From Arthrinium phaeospermum (taxonomy: Eukaryota > Ascomycota > Sordariomycetes > Amphisphaeriales > Apiosporaceae): DNA of 64,000 nt. The notes under the pieces are model-generated. The model was given only the letters and a program-made list of their open reading frames with translations. It was not told the DNA's origin and did no database searches. The stretch lies in assembly GCA_006503535.1 (NCBI GenBank), contig QYRS01000008.1, positions 2,937,532 through 3,001,531 of the forward strand. Reading direction: 5' to 3'. The translations under genes were made by a program, and so were the position numbers. Shown here piece after piece: positions 34,177-44,754 of this stretch (the first letter of the stretch is position 1; each line of letters begins with the position of its first letter).

Positions 34177-35704
34177 CTAAAACACCGCAGCCAACTTGGA
34201 ATTCGTCATGAACCGCGACAAGCCAATCACCGCGCCTCCCGCCACCAGCGTCGCGCCTGTCCACATGGAGAGGGCGAGGTACCCCGAGTGATCCAGGATT
34301 TGCCCGCTGATGGGCGTGCCGATGAGAGCACTTGAGGGCATGATTAGCGTACGTGATCCTTGTCGATACGAGGAACAGTGACTTACGCAATAGAAAGACA
34401 ACCCATAAGGCAGCCAACAGCAAGGCCCTGGTGTTGAGGCGGAGCTATCTTGCCCGCACACGCGTTCTGCAGACTCATGACGGCCTAGAGAGATGACCAG
34501 TTAGCGGGAAGCAATTGAAAACGCATCATCCGAAAAGGGGCAGGGACTTGGGGTCTAGCACTTACCCCCGAGCTGAACCCATACGCCAAACCCCACACAA
34601 TCAGCCCCGCCAGACTCGTCGCCTTGGTCCACGTGAAGCCGATCAGGCCCGACACAAACGTGAAGATGGTCAGGAGGTTGTAGTGACCGACCCTGTCGGC
34701 CAGGTGGCCCGGCACGACCCGACCAAAGAACGAGGAGGCGTTGACGGCCGACAGGAGGTAGAAGGCGGTCGAGGTGGCTTGTCCATGCGCGATGGCGTAG
34801 GTGGAGATGTAGAAGAGCGGCGTGAACAGGCCCAGGTAGGCCAAAGCCAGGCCGGCACACAGGAGCATGTAAGTCGGCTTCTTGAGGAAGTCCTTGGGGC
34901 CTGGCTGCTGCTGCTTCTCGGACGAGTCATCCGTGGCCTCGAGCGAGCCTGCTGGCTTCTCAGCTTCGCCGTCGGCCTGCACGTTGGTGGCGGCGGGAGT
35001 CGAGGCTGCAGACGGCGAGGGCTTCTTGGCAGGCTCGACCACGGCGAAACAAACAATGGCCAGCAGGGGCATCATGATGAACGCCACGGCGCGGATGGTC
35101 CAGCCGAAGCTGACCTGGTCCTTGTTGAGCAGCTGCTCGAGCATGACGGGCCACACGATGCCGCCGATGGAGGAGCCGCCGATGGTGAGGCCCATGGCCA
35201 GGCCGCGGCGGTGGGGCATGTGGCGCAGCACGACGCCCAGCGGCGGGCAGAAGACGAGGGAGGCGCTGACGCCGAGCAGCAGGGACTGGGCCAGCATGAG
35301 CTGCCAGTACTGCGTGCACAGCGACGTCATGAACAGGGCCAGCAGCAGGCCCACGCTGCCGACGCACAGCGGGATGGTGGGGCCGATCCGGTCGACCAGG
35401 ACGCCGCCGAAGGGCGAGCCGGCGTACAACAGGAAGATGGACAGGGAGCCGATCCACGAGATGTCCGACGAGGAGCGGCCGCCGTGGAGGTAGGTGGTGT
35501 AGTATTTCTGGAAGACGCCAAAGGCGTTGAGGAAGCCGACGGTGCAGAACAGGGCGAGCGATGCACCTAGTAGGGCCAGCCAGGCCCGGGCACTGGTTGG
35601 AGCTGTATTAGGATCTGGGCGACCGCTGCGAAGTATCTGATTGGCGGATTGATCCCTGCTTACCTGGTTTTGGGGTGCCCGCCAGTGGGATTAGGGGTCG
35701 ACAT
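34177..35704 (-). CDS. MFS transporter, monocarboxylate-transporter-like
   Basis: Membrane carrier of 439 aa. Four exons: 35704-35664, 35592-34566, 34484-34387 and 34330-34177. All phases agree and there is no frame break. The first intron uses the second of two AGs (35593), which alone keeps the frame. Twelve-helix MFS pattern: a first half with WIGSLSIFLLYAGSPFGG, LVDRIGP, RRGLAMGLTIGGSSIGG; a charged central loop rich in Pro/Ala/Glu; then LCAGLALAYLGLFTPLFYI and SSFFGRVVPGHLADRVG, with NACAGKIAP and SALIGTPISGQ near the end. This is the fungal monocarboxylate-type (MCT) branch, whose members carry small organic acids. Standing between the synthetase and a Zn2Cys6 gene and divergent from the latter, it is a good candidate exporter of the cluster product. 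Confidence 0.9.
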
Positions 35705-35906
35705 TGAGGGAGTTGGCGCTAGCAGCCAGTCAATTGTCAGCGGTTGGACGAGACTGCGATTGAACACAAGGGTGCATTGATGAGAAAGACCATCTTAGCG
35801 GGCAGGAAACGATGCATTCTTATCATCTTGGATCAGGAGCCAAAGATGCACCATTCAATTGAAGAACGCTGTCTCACTTACTGCTTACCAGCTTTGTTGT
35901 CGGAGC

Positions 35907-35965
35907 ATCCGCGGATCCTCCGGTCGCCTGTCTCTGCCCCGCGGATAATCCGCGGTCAATCCGCG
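35907..35965. promoter_or_regulatory. Cluster of CCGCGGAT boxes in the divergent MFS/regulator promoter
   Basis: The 395 bp between the MFS start (35704) and the regulator start (36100) contain a perfect 10-bp palindrome ATCCGCGGAT (35907-35916), a 17-bp near-palindrome CCGCGGATAATCCGCGG (35939-35955) and a further ATCCGCG (35959-35965). Such CGG-containing inverted and everted repeats are the usual target form of Zn2Cys6 factors. Binding by the neighbouring regulator is inferred. Confidence 0.55.
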
Positions 35966-36099
35966 CCAGCACCCTCCATGACTCAGTCCAGCATCACCAA
36001 CCATCCCATCATCTCCGCCAATCCCAGAAACCCCACGGATCTCGGGACGGATGTCACCAGATTGGCGAGTGTTACTGTTTGCTCCTTTTGTTTGACGTG

Positions 36100-38391
36100 A
36101 TGAAGCGCAAGGCCGAGGGCGACGCGACACCCTCCCGCAGGCAGCCGCAGGTGTCGTGCGACTCGTGCCGGCGCAAGAAGCTCAAGTGCGACCGCGGACA
36201 GCCGTGCGGGAGCTGTCGCACCCGCGGCATCGCCTGCACAACACCACCCGCGCCAGGGTCTCGGGAGGAGGGCAATGGATCATTAGCCAGGCCACAACAT
36301 CCTTTGGAGACTTCTCCCACTGTTGTAGAGTCGGATGTGTCCATCAAGTCTCTGCTCGCCCGGGTGGCTGTCCTGGAGCAAACCGTCTTTCGAGGAGGCG
36401 CTGCCCCTGCCGTCTTCCAGCATACACCGGCTGCTTCCAACGCGTCGTCGTACAACACGCCGTCGCCGCACTCGGTTCTGGACCACGAGCGCCGTCAAGA
36501 AGCCAAGTTCCTCGACTCGGCCATCGATAGGAGCAAGTGGGTTGATCAGGCCGGCGCACAAACGGTCATGGACTTCCGAGTGGCTCCGACGCAGCAGCGT
36601 CCCCTGTCTAAAGACTCTCGGGACTCTGGTCCCAAATACCAAGTCTCCCACTCCGCCCAGCAGGGCCCAACATGGCTCATGTCCCGGAGTGAGGCTCTTT
36701 CTCTGTTTCACGACTTTGTCGAAAACGCCTACCACCTGCTGCACGTCCTGCAGCTGGACACCACGCGCTTTCTCATCAGCAACCTCTACACCCAGCTCGA
36801 GCAAGATGGCACCACCGCCGCCGTCAACCCGGCCCATGCAGCCCTAATCCTCGGCATCGCGGCCACCACCGCCTTCTTCTGGGATGCGCGAGTACCGTCT
36901 CAGCACGTCTTCGAGTCGGAGAAGGCGGCACAGCAGGCTTCTCTCACTTGGCGACGCTCGGCGCTCGATCTGCTCGGGGTAGTCCAGCAGTCGGGCACGG
37001 CGTCGCTCGAGGCGGCCCAAGCGTACGCCATCGTCGCCTACCTGTACTACAACGTCGACGGGCAGTCGGTGCAGTTTCGGTTCCTCCACGCCAGCTCCGT
37101 CGCCGCCTGCCGCGAGATTTCCCTCCACCTCGTCGACAGCCCCGGCAGCACAGACGCTGCGATGGACGACGCCGCGACCAAGGAGGTCAAGAGGCGGCTC
37201 TGGTGGCACGTCGCTGCGACGGACTGGATGCTGGGCCAGTGCGGCGGGCCGCTCGACGGCACCTACACCATCCAACCGCGCCACATGATCGTGGCCAAGC
37301 CGCGCAACCTCAACGAGGCCGATCTGACCCGGGCCGCCGACGGCCTGACCCGCCCGCCCGAGGTGCCGACGCAGATGAGCTGCTTCCTGCAGCGGCTCCA
37401 GCTGGCCGAAGCCTGCCGCGCCGTGGTCGACGGCTACCTCGCCGGCCAGGCCGAGGTCGGCGATTACGAGCAGGTCTTGGCCCTGGACCGGCTGTTCGAG
37501 CAGATCCTGACCAATTCGCCGTCGTGTCTGGCCTTGCATGCGCCGGTACCGCCCGGGGCCCCGCGGTTGCTTTGCCTGCAGCGGGCCACGATCCATCTGG
37601 GGATCCACTCGCGGCGCGCCCGACTGCATCGCCCCTTTCTCATGAGAGAGGACGCCGAGGGCCGGCCCGGGGACGCCAAGTACCACCGGTCCAGGGAGAT
37701 CTGCATCCAGTCCGCGCGGACGGTCCTGGATATCTCGATGGCGTTGTTGGAGAAGTCGCTTTCGGCACCTCCAGATGCACAACAGCGGATGCCACATATC
37801 CTGGACCATGCCAACCATGACCAGTGTCCGGGCTGTCCAGTGCACCGCCTGGGCATCGTCATCAACCACCTGTTCACAGCGGGTGCCGTACTTGCCTTGG
37901 ACTCCAGTCTACGTATGAACCGGAGTGGCGGGGATCAAACCAGCAATCAGGTAGCTAATCAGGTAGCTGATGGTGATGTCCAAGATGCTTTGGCCTGCGC
38001 CTGTCGCCTGCTGGCTGCCGCGGGGAAAGAATCACCGGTCGCGGCGGACTTGGTTCGTGGTTTAACAGGCGTGCTCGAGCGATACCGGATCAAGATCAAA
38101 GGGGCTGAGAAGTGGTCCGAGGGTCAACAGCAGCATGACGCAGACACTAATAACGAACAACCACAAATATCAAGTCACAATGCGGGACAGCAACCACAGC
38201 ATCAAGATCTCATGGATACTGATACCGTGGCTGGGGTCAATCCCCAGTCAGTTGACAACAGCGGCGCATTGGACAGCTTCGGCCTGGACCACTTGTGGGA
38301 CGACTTTCTGGGGTCTGAGCTGATGAGCGAGGACTGGGAGCAGATTGTCACGGGGCTGGATTCCTATTACAACACGACACAGTTCGGATGA
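36100..38391 (+). CDS. Zn(II)2Cys6 transcription factor
   Basis: Single-exon, intact gene of 763 aa. The start is the ATG at 36100 (MKRKAEGD). The zinc cluster lies at residues about 17-45: CDSCRRKKLKCDRGQPCGSC followed by RTRGIAC, i.e. C-x2-C-x6-C-x5-C-x2-C-x6-C. A short leucine heptad (SIKSLLARVAVLEQTVF) follows, likely for dimerisation. The middle has the fungal transcription-factor regulatory domain (LLHVLQLDTTRFLISNLY, RRLWWHVAATDWMLGQCGG). The C-terminus is Gln/Asp-rich and acidic (DHLWDDFLGSELMSEDWEQ), an activation-type end. In Magnaporthe, TAS1 sits next to a Zn2Cys6 gene called TAS2 (known). Whether this is its orthologue I cannot tell, since two genes lie between. Confidence 0.93.
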   Translation: MKRKAEGDATPSRRQPQVSCDSCRRKKLKCDRGQPCGSCRTRGIACTTPPAPGSREEGNGSLARPQHPLETSPTVVESDVSIKSLLARVAVLEQTVFRGGAAPAVFQHTPAASNASSYNTPSPHSVLDHERRQEAKFLDSAIDRSKWVDQAGAQTVMDFRVAPTQQRPLSKDSRDSGPKYQVSHSAQQGPTWLMSRSEALSLFHDFVENAYHLLHVLQLDTTRFLISNLYTQLEQDGTTAAVNPAHAALILGIAATTAFFWDARVPSQHVFESEKAAQQASLTWRRSALDLLGVVQQSGTASLEAAQAYAIVAYLYYNVDGQSVQFRFLHASSVAACREISLHLVDSPGSTDAAMDDAATKEVKRRLWWHVAATDWMLGQCGGPLDGTYTIQPRHMIVAKPRNLNEADLTRAADGLTRPPEVPTQMSCFLQRLQLAEACRAVVDGYLAGQAEVGDYEQVLALDRLFEQILTNSPSCLALHAPVPPGAPRLLCLQRATIHLGIHSRRARLHRPFLMREDAEGRPGDAKYHRSREICIQSARTVLDISMALLEKSLSAPPDAQQRMPHILDHANHDQCPGCPVHRLGIVINHLFTAGAVLALDSSLRMNRSGGDQTSNQVANQVADGDVQDALACACRLLAAAGKESPVAADLVRGLTGVLERYRIKIKGAEKWSEGQQQHDADTNNEQPQISSHNAGQQPQHQDLMDTDTVAGVNPQSVDNSGALDSFGLDHLWDDFLGSELMSEDWEQIVTGLDSYYNTTQFG

Positions 38392-38445
38392 CACAACTTA
38401 TTAGGCTCTTGTACCACACACTTATCCCAAATCCGATACACCTTT

Positions 38446-39452
38446 CTACTGAGCTGCCCCTCCATCTCCATAGTTGGCATGATCAGACGGCAGCGAGACC
38501 ACTTTGCTGCCCCCCTGCCACCACTGGTCCGACGCCTCCTTGAAGGCCTTGCTGAAGTGCGCCCGCATCATTCTGAGGGCGTCCTGGCTGGCCGAGTCGA
38601 CCACCCCATCGTCGTTGGTCATGTACGGCGTCGGGACCTGCAGGCCGCGCTGGACGCCGGGGCGTTTTGCCAAGCCCTTGCACCACGCCTGGACGTGGGG
38701 GTACTCGCTGATGTCGATGCCGCACCACTTCGCCGAGTGGGCATAGATGAAGACGGCGAAGTCGGCGATGGTGGGACGGGTTCCGGCTACGAAGGGGGAG
38801 GTGGACTGTGCAAATTGAGGGTCAATTCACTGCCTTCAGATGGATAGGGGGATTACTCACCAGCTGCTTCTCCAAGACGTGGTTCAGTCGTCGGCACTCG
38901 GCGCCGTAGCGCCAGGCGCCGTACGGGACCGGCTCGGGCGTGTAGCGGTGGAAGTGGACGGCCTGGCCCATCATGGGGCCGTAGCCCGAGATTTGCCACG
39001 ACAGCTGCAAGATATGTCAGACTAGAATCCAATGTCACTTTTTCATATGGAAAGACTCACCCACGACAGCTGCTTCCAATACCCCGACGTGCCGACCGGA
39101 TCATGGAACCGGTGCTCCTTGTCGAACTCGTGGGCGAGGTACAGAAGGCAGGCGCCGGACTCGAAGACGCTCTCCGAAGTGCCGTCTTCTCGCAGATGCA
39201 CGAGGGCCGGGAGCTTGCCGTTCGGGTTGATTGGCTCGTACCACGCAGACTTGATGTCGGCGAAGTCCATGCCGATGAGGTTGTAGGGAATGCTGGCATG
39301 GAGGTTGTCAGTGGCGTGCCCCGGTAAAGGTTTACATGGGCAGCTTACCCGAGCTCCTCGGCCATGATGGTCAGCTTGGCGGGGTTCGGCACGGTGGCGA
39401 CGTAGATGTTGAGGCCCGGCTTGGGGGCCTTTCCGGCGGGGTACTCGGCCAT
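38446..39452 (-). CDS. Glutathione S-transferase (Ure2/Gtt-like)
   Basis: Four exons, 39452-39349, 39292-39061, 39004-38861 and 38805-38446, give 279 aa with no break. The N-terminal thioredoxin-like domain has NPAKLTIMAEELGIPYN, INPNGKLPALVHLREDG and ESVFESGACLLYLA, the last giving the glutathione-contacting ES pair. The all-helical C-terminal domain has SGYGPMMGQAVHFHRYTPEP and GTRPTIADFAVFIYAHSAKW. Such enzymes conjugate or isomerise electrophiles and are common in toxin clusters for self-protection. Intron 2 (39005-39060) is bordered by a 13-bp repeat, so the spliced mRNA encodes LSW twice in a row. Confidence 0.9.
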
Positions 39453-39905
39453 TGCGAGAGTGAGAGGGATGGAGAAAGATGGGAGGTTTGAGAACGGTGG
39501 TGTATCATATAACTGGAGAGAAGCCTGCCTTCTTATAAATCACGAAGTCCGTCCTTTGGCGCATGAAGGAAGCACCTGGAACTTATCGACAAGCAAAGCA
39601 GGGATCACCAGATGTTGGTTGGTATCATGGACCAGGAAGACTGTTGGTTCAATTGCTAGCTCCAGAATCACCCGATACTATCATCGCCGGGCCAATGATT
39701 GTTCGTCCCAGAGAACCGGCCAGCCGGCACGCCAGGGGTTCGTGTCGTGGCTAACCCAATGCGGCTCTTCATACGCTGGATGACTTCCCAGCCAATCGAT
39801 TCGGAAATCCCTGATCCACAAGCGTCTCGGCGTTCGACTCAACCCCAGTTCACCACTTCATCAATGCCCACATGGTTCGGACAGCAGCTTCTAGGGTGGA
39901 AAAAG
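39453..39905. other. Intergenic region
   Basis: This is the GST promoter on the left and 3' DNA of the rhodopsin-like gene on the right. Nothing else is seen. Confidence 0.5.
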
Positions 39906-41368
39906 TCACCTAGAGCTCTCAGTGGCTCTGCCTCTTTCGACGTCAAAACTCCCGAACGATGTTTCAGACCGGGCACGCTCGTAGGCACGCAACTGGCGCT
40001 TCAGCCTATCTGTGTTTGCCCCGCCGTTCTCGATATTTCCCATTTCGTAGTAGCTACCAGTGTGAGGGAAAGACAGTTCCGAGAAAGAACCGTCGCTGCT
40101 GGTCTTGGTTCTCTCCTGGGAGCGAGTCCAAATCTTCCTTATTCTGATGCTGAGTCTTGACGCGAGCTTGGAGCTCCGAATTGAAGAGAGAGCTTGGGGA
40201 ATGCTGGGGACGGTGATGGTCAAGAACCCGCACGTGAGCTCGGAGGCGCCCAGGCAGATGCCGACCGAGTACCCCTGCATGACATCCGTTGAGACGGTGA
40301 TGGTGACGAGTTCCACGGATCGTATCACGGTCGAGATACACGCCAGAAGGCCAATGGCGAAGACCACGGACACGCTGGCCTTCTTTTGGGTCGTCATGTG
40401 AAGTGACCAGATAGCCCTTTGGGGAATGAGCAGGATTATGCTGCGGCGGCCCAAGTCAGTCTGGCCAGTAGACCGTGTAGTAAAAGGGGAAGGGGAAGGG
40501 CGGGGGAACTTGCATGTCGGAGAAGATATGGAAGATGCAGGTGGCGATGCTCATGTAGTATACGTTGACGCGATCGCAGTTGCCTTCCAACATTATATCC
40601 CAGACCAAGGCGTACGGGATACAGGCAACGTTGAACGTGACGAGGCGGGCGGCGTAGAAGCCAATGCTGGCCCAGATGGTGACATGGCTGGCCCAGTACA
40701 CGAAACCCGTGCGAGTGGGGGCGAAAATGCGAATCCAATCCAAGAGAATGGCTACCTTGATGAGGCACAGGGTCACGGTGTTGAGCTGCTCCACGATGAA
40801 GATATCCTATCTCCTGCCAGTCAGGATGCGTACAGAAGAGGCTGACAAGTTGCCAGCGCATGGTCGTCAACTGACTTTGAGAAAGGCGATGAAATCACCC
40901 AAGCGGACATCGTATTGACGGATAAAGAGGCCGGGGTTTTGGATATCCCGTACCATGAAACAGACGCTGGTAAGAATAATGGCCTATGCGCCTGTGAGAG
41001 GCCGAGCAACGGGTCACAGCGTGAATCAAAAACGTACGTAGGCCAGGATAAGAAGGTCTTTTTAAAAACACGTCAGCGTTTGCGCAAGTACGTGACACCA
41101 CAACGGGGTTGGAACGGAAAGATGACGCACAGTCTACGATCGCCTTCTGTTTGGTGCAGAAGAATCTCGTGTACACCCGAGCAGCGAGTCCCACTGTCAC
41201 CAGGGTCAGACATATGGAAAACAGCACGGCAACACCCGCTGAACCGTTTGGCGGGTTGTCGAAATTGGGCTGTTGTCCCGCAGGAGGGTCTAAAGCTGGC
41301 TTGTTATGGAGGATGTAGGCCTGCGTGGTCGGGTCGAGGGCGTAGAAGTCGGAACCTGTCGTCGACAT
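39906..41368 (-). CDS. Rhodopsin-domain (PTH11-type) integral membrane protein
   Basis: Seven-helix fungal membrane protein without a CFEM domain. The ATG at 41368 leads to an extracellular tail and first helix (GVAVLFSICLTLVTVGLAARV). Later pieces are RIGHYSYQRLFHGTGYP, then RQYDVRLGDFIAF in another frame, DIFIVEQLNTVTLCLIKVAI (after an intron ending near 40807), WDIMLEGNCDRVNVYYMSIA, and IPQRAIWSLHMTTQKK. These match the family, including Gln in VEQLN and the conserved Cys. Intron 40441-40512 begins with GC (GCAAGT) and is the only choice that keeps frame into ILLIPQRAIW. One base too many near AAAACCCC at about 40946 interrupts the frame. Early intron limits are uncertain. The C-terminal tail is cytoplasmic and Ser-rich. 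Members are sensors or receptors of unknown ligand. Confidence 0.8.
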
Positions 41369-41833
41369 CTTAAGATCGTTCCTCTCGCGTGTTCTCGTGA
41401 GGTGACAGTTGAATCGTAAGTTACGGGAGAGAGAAAATGTAGAACAGAGCCGTTATGCTATATATAGACAGAGTGTCTTCCCTAGATCGGGCGTATGGTA
41501 CACAGCATATCACGTCAGCCGCGAATGAGGCCGTGGCCGGCTAGTCTCTCTGCTTATTAAACACCCAGTACACCAATGAGGGAATCAATTGATGAAAACC
41601 GAACGTAGTACGAGGCGCGTCAGCCCCCACGGCTTGCCGATCTCACTTGCCAAGGTGGCTGTGCTCCGCCCCCAGGCATTTCTCACGTAACTTCAAAGGT
41701 TAGCCGACTACAATACCAAATTGAGGAACTATCTTGAAAGAGGAAATTTCCCGGGATTTGAAGTATTCTTCAGTTTGAGAACTATCGTCGTTCCTTATTG
41801 AGCTGCGCCTGGTACCGGCCGACTTCACACTTG
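41369..41833. other. Intergenic region
   Basis: It contains the rhodopsin-like gene promoter (TATATATAGA-type sequence near 41460) and 3' DNA of the next gene. No gene is seen. Confidence 0.5.
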
Positions 41834-44272
41834 TTACTCATGCTCCGAGAACTGAACAGAAGCGATCGTTTGATCTGGGAGCTCCCAGTCTGGCTGGTAC
41901 ATCTGAGCGATGAAGTAGTAGTCGTCGTGGAAAATGCACTCTTGCCTCGCCTTGCGCATCCGCGGACCTAACCGTATACATCAGTATCGCACCGCGCTTC
42001 CTTGCTTTCTGGGAAGCAGGTTGCAGCTTACGAGTCTCTTCAATCGCCCGAGCCGACTTCTCCAGAAACTCGGTCTGCATGCCATCCAGGCCCAACTTGG
42101 CGATGCTGCGGGCGGACAGCGAGCCCAGCCCAAACCGCAAATGCCCCTGGTTGACATAATGATAATACGTCAAGAGGATGTTGACGCTGAAGTGCAGCTC
42201 CTCCAGGATGCCGACCGCGTGGTACCGCGCCTGCAGCTGCAGGTTCCTGGCCTTGTGGCGGTAGTGGCGCGTGAGGAGCGAGCAGTTGTGCAGCAGCACG
42301 AAGACGGCCAGGTAGACCGCAAACCACGACCGCGTCCGGGGGACCATCAGCGCCGCGAGCTGCGACCGGACGCTGGACAGCATTGTGGGTATGACGACGG
42401 CTTCTCTCATCACGCACATTTGGGCGCTGATGACGGGGGGCACTGGGATCTGGCCGTAGTCGTGGCGGGCGGGGTCCACCAGCTGGGGCGTCATGCCCAG
42501 CGTCTCTTCCCCGACGACATGCTGTGGTTTGCTCAGCCGGCGCGAGGCAACCCACAGACGCAGCACGTCAAACAAGAGCCTCCTTTCCGCTTCGACCTTT
42601 TATGTCTTCAACAAAAGAACGTTTCATGTTGTGAACAGGGGAATCTTACCTGACTGCTTTGGGACTGGTAGAAGGCCATTGCGTACGTCATGGACAATAG
42701 CTGGTCTCCAGTGCTGTGTACGTAGTAATCGATATGGTCGCTGATCATCTGCGCATTCGTATTCTGAAGCGTCTCCTTTGCCGTTACCTCCATGTCCTCG
42801 ATCGCCCAGGGTGCGAGAGGGTGGTAGAGCCGCTCGCCGTTGGACTTGGAAAGCCAAGTCCGGTCGAGCGAGTCTCCCGGCTGGGGTATGAAGCGGCGCA
42901 CCCGGATAACGTCTCTGGTAGAGCCCACGTCCGCCGTAAGAATCAACGTTCGAACTTCTGTGGCAGCCCAGTCGGTGATGTCCCGCATGTCCATCGCGGA
43001 CCACCGTTTTGTCCAATACGGTGGTGGGTAAAGCTGCTCTGGGGTAAAACGCGTGTCTGATATCTTCTTCCTCAGGCAGGGTATCACGATGATTCTTGTC
43101 TCGGGCGCCAATGACCCTCGGAGGCTCTTGCACGCTACACACTCCCCTTCTGGGTCCTTGGGATCGGGGTAACACTTCAGTCACCCGTTAGTAGCTTGAA
43201 TTCAGATCAACGTCATCGCAAGGATAGCCCACGTACTTACCGTGGATTTCTGCATGGAGCATCGCACGCAAGCGCCTCTCTTTCGGCTGCAAGCCTTGGC
43301 CTTTCTCCTTTGCACTTTGCTCCGCCCCGTCCGCGGTTTGAGTTTACTTCCAGGCGCTGGAAGACCACTGCCTTGACTTCCCGTCGCTGCTCCTGAGACC
43401 GAGTAAGAAAACTCACCCCCAAGAGATAATGGGGGCTGTATGGAGGTGGGAGCCCAGGACACACCGGCGTCTGCACCGACAGGCCCTTGGACCTGCGTCT
43501 GAAGGGCCTGAGAAAAGCTGTTTAGATACAGATGTTGGTCATCAAGCAAGGTGGCCGGTCTCATCCGGTCCATCTGCGCGCCTGACATCAACGCGCCCTC
43601 GGACAAAACGCTGCCCCGGGTATGGAATGCAAGGCGTGTGGAAGCAAGGTCGGACCCATGGCCGCCGCCAAGGAAAGACTGTTTATCCATGGCTGTGGTA
43701 TCTTGGTGTCTGCCCGAGCCGAGTAGAGTTTGACCGGCGTCCCGGTCGCCAATGATGTTCATGCTATCGGAACCCTCGTCTCTTAGAAATTCTTCGAAAT
43801 CCATGTTGAAATCGTCATCTATGGGAAAGGGGCATCCATAATGATCGACGCAGTGTCGAGATCCAGATAGCTGCGTGTTGCCACTGTCAATTGACGCATC
43901 CGTTGACAAATGACTGCTGCTGGCGTTGTTTCGTGAAGTGTCAGCTGGGCTCGGGTTTGGTGCGACTTCATCTGAGCTTTTATTCTGCCGCAGGAACTGG
44001 GGAGACTTGATGAGTATGGAAGCAGGCACCTGAAGGATACTTGCCGCCATCTCCACGAGGAACCTCTCTTTTTCATCGACAGCCCACTGCACCACATCAC
44101 TCTCTGGGTCATGGAACTGCCTGGCCAGCTTCGCGAAGAGCACAAGTGCGTCATAGTCGACGCCTAACATCTTGGCCACAAACGCGACCGTCGACTTGTC
44201 GCGGTCGGAAAGTTTCCCGGCAGAAGAATCTCGAGTGGTTGCATTTAGGAAAGGGGTGATTGCTTGCGACAT
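41834..44272 (-). CDS. Transcription factor with atypical fungal zinc cluster
   Basis: Four exons, 44272-43241, 43174-42650, 42596-42032 and 41967-41834, are all in phase and give 751 aa. The start is ATG 44272 (MSQAITPFLNATTRD); the open frame upstream has only a TTG. A Ser/Asp-rich N-terminal half precedes a basic region and Cys cluster (RRKAKACSRKRGACVRCS, then CYPDPKDPEGECVACKS across intron 1). The spacing differs from the classical Zn2Cys6 form but matches a fungal family in which C-x6-C-x2-C-x6-C is followed by C-x2-C. Unusually the cluster lies near residue 330, not at the N-terminus. The C-terminal half (WTKRWSAMDMRDI, TEFLEKSARAIEETR, DDYYFIAQMYQPDWE) is typical of these uncharacterised regulators. 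Confidence 0.88.
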
Positions 44273-44754
44273 TGTTTGGTAGGTTGCCACAGTTTTAGCA
44301 AGTGGCCATAGAAGGATGGAGTTCAGTGTCAAGAACTGGAGTGCTCTATGCAGCTGTTAGTGTTGACCATGGACCAGAGTGGACAGGCAGCAGCGTAGTA
44401 TCTCCCCAATGTGGTTGGTTGGTACATCACTCATTTGGATAGCAGCACCAGGCGCATTCGTACAGGTACACAGCTTACCTCAGCAGCGCAACCGGTCTGA
44501 TCAGTTATGCCGGGCACGTGACCGGGGCCTTGATCGAACGGCTTTCCTGTGCTCTACTGGTAGCTCACCGAGAAGCAGTCCATATTGATTTTGATTAATC
44601 CCCGGGTTGCCGGTGACTTTCTGTGTCGTATGCCGGGTGTCCTGGGATATAAAGTCGCCGGTATGTTGAATAGAAAAGGAGAGGGTTGAAAGGTGGAATC
44701 ATCACAGTATCTGCAGAAAACTATACACTACCACTTTCTGACATTGTTGCCAAG
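44273..44754. other. Divergent intergenic region
   Basis: It separates the atypical zinc-cluster gene from the small gene at 44755 and holds both promoters. No other feature is seen. Confidence 0.5.
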
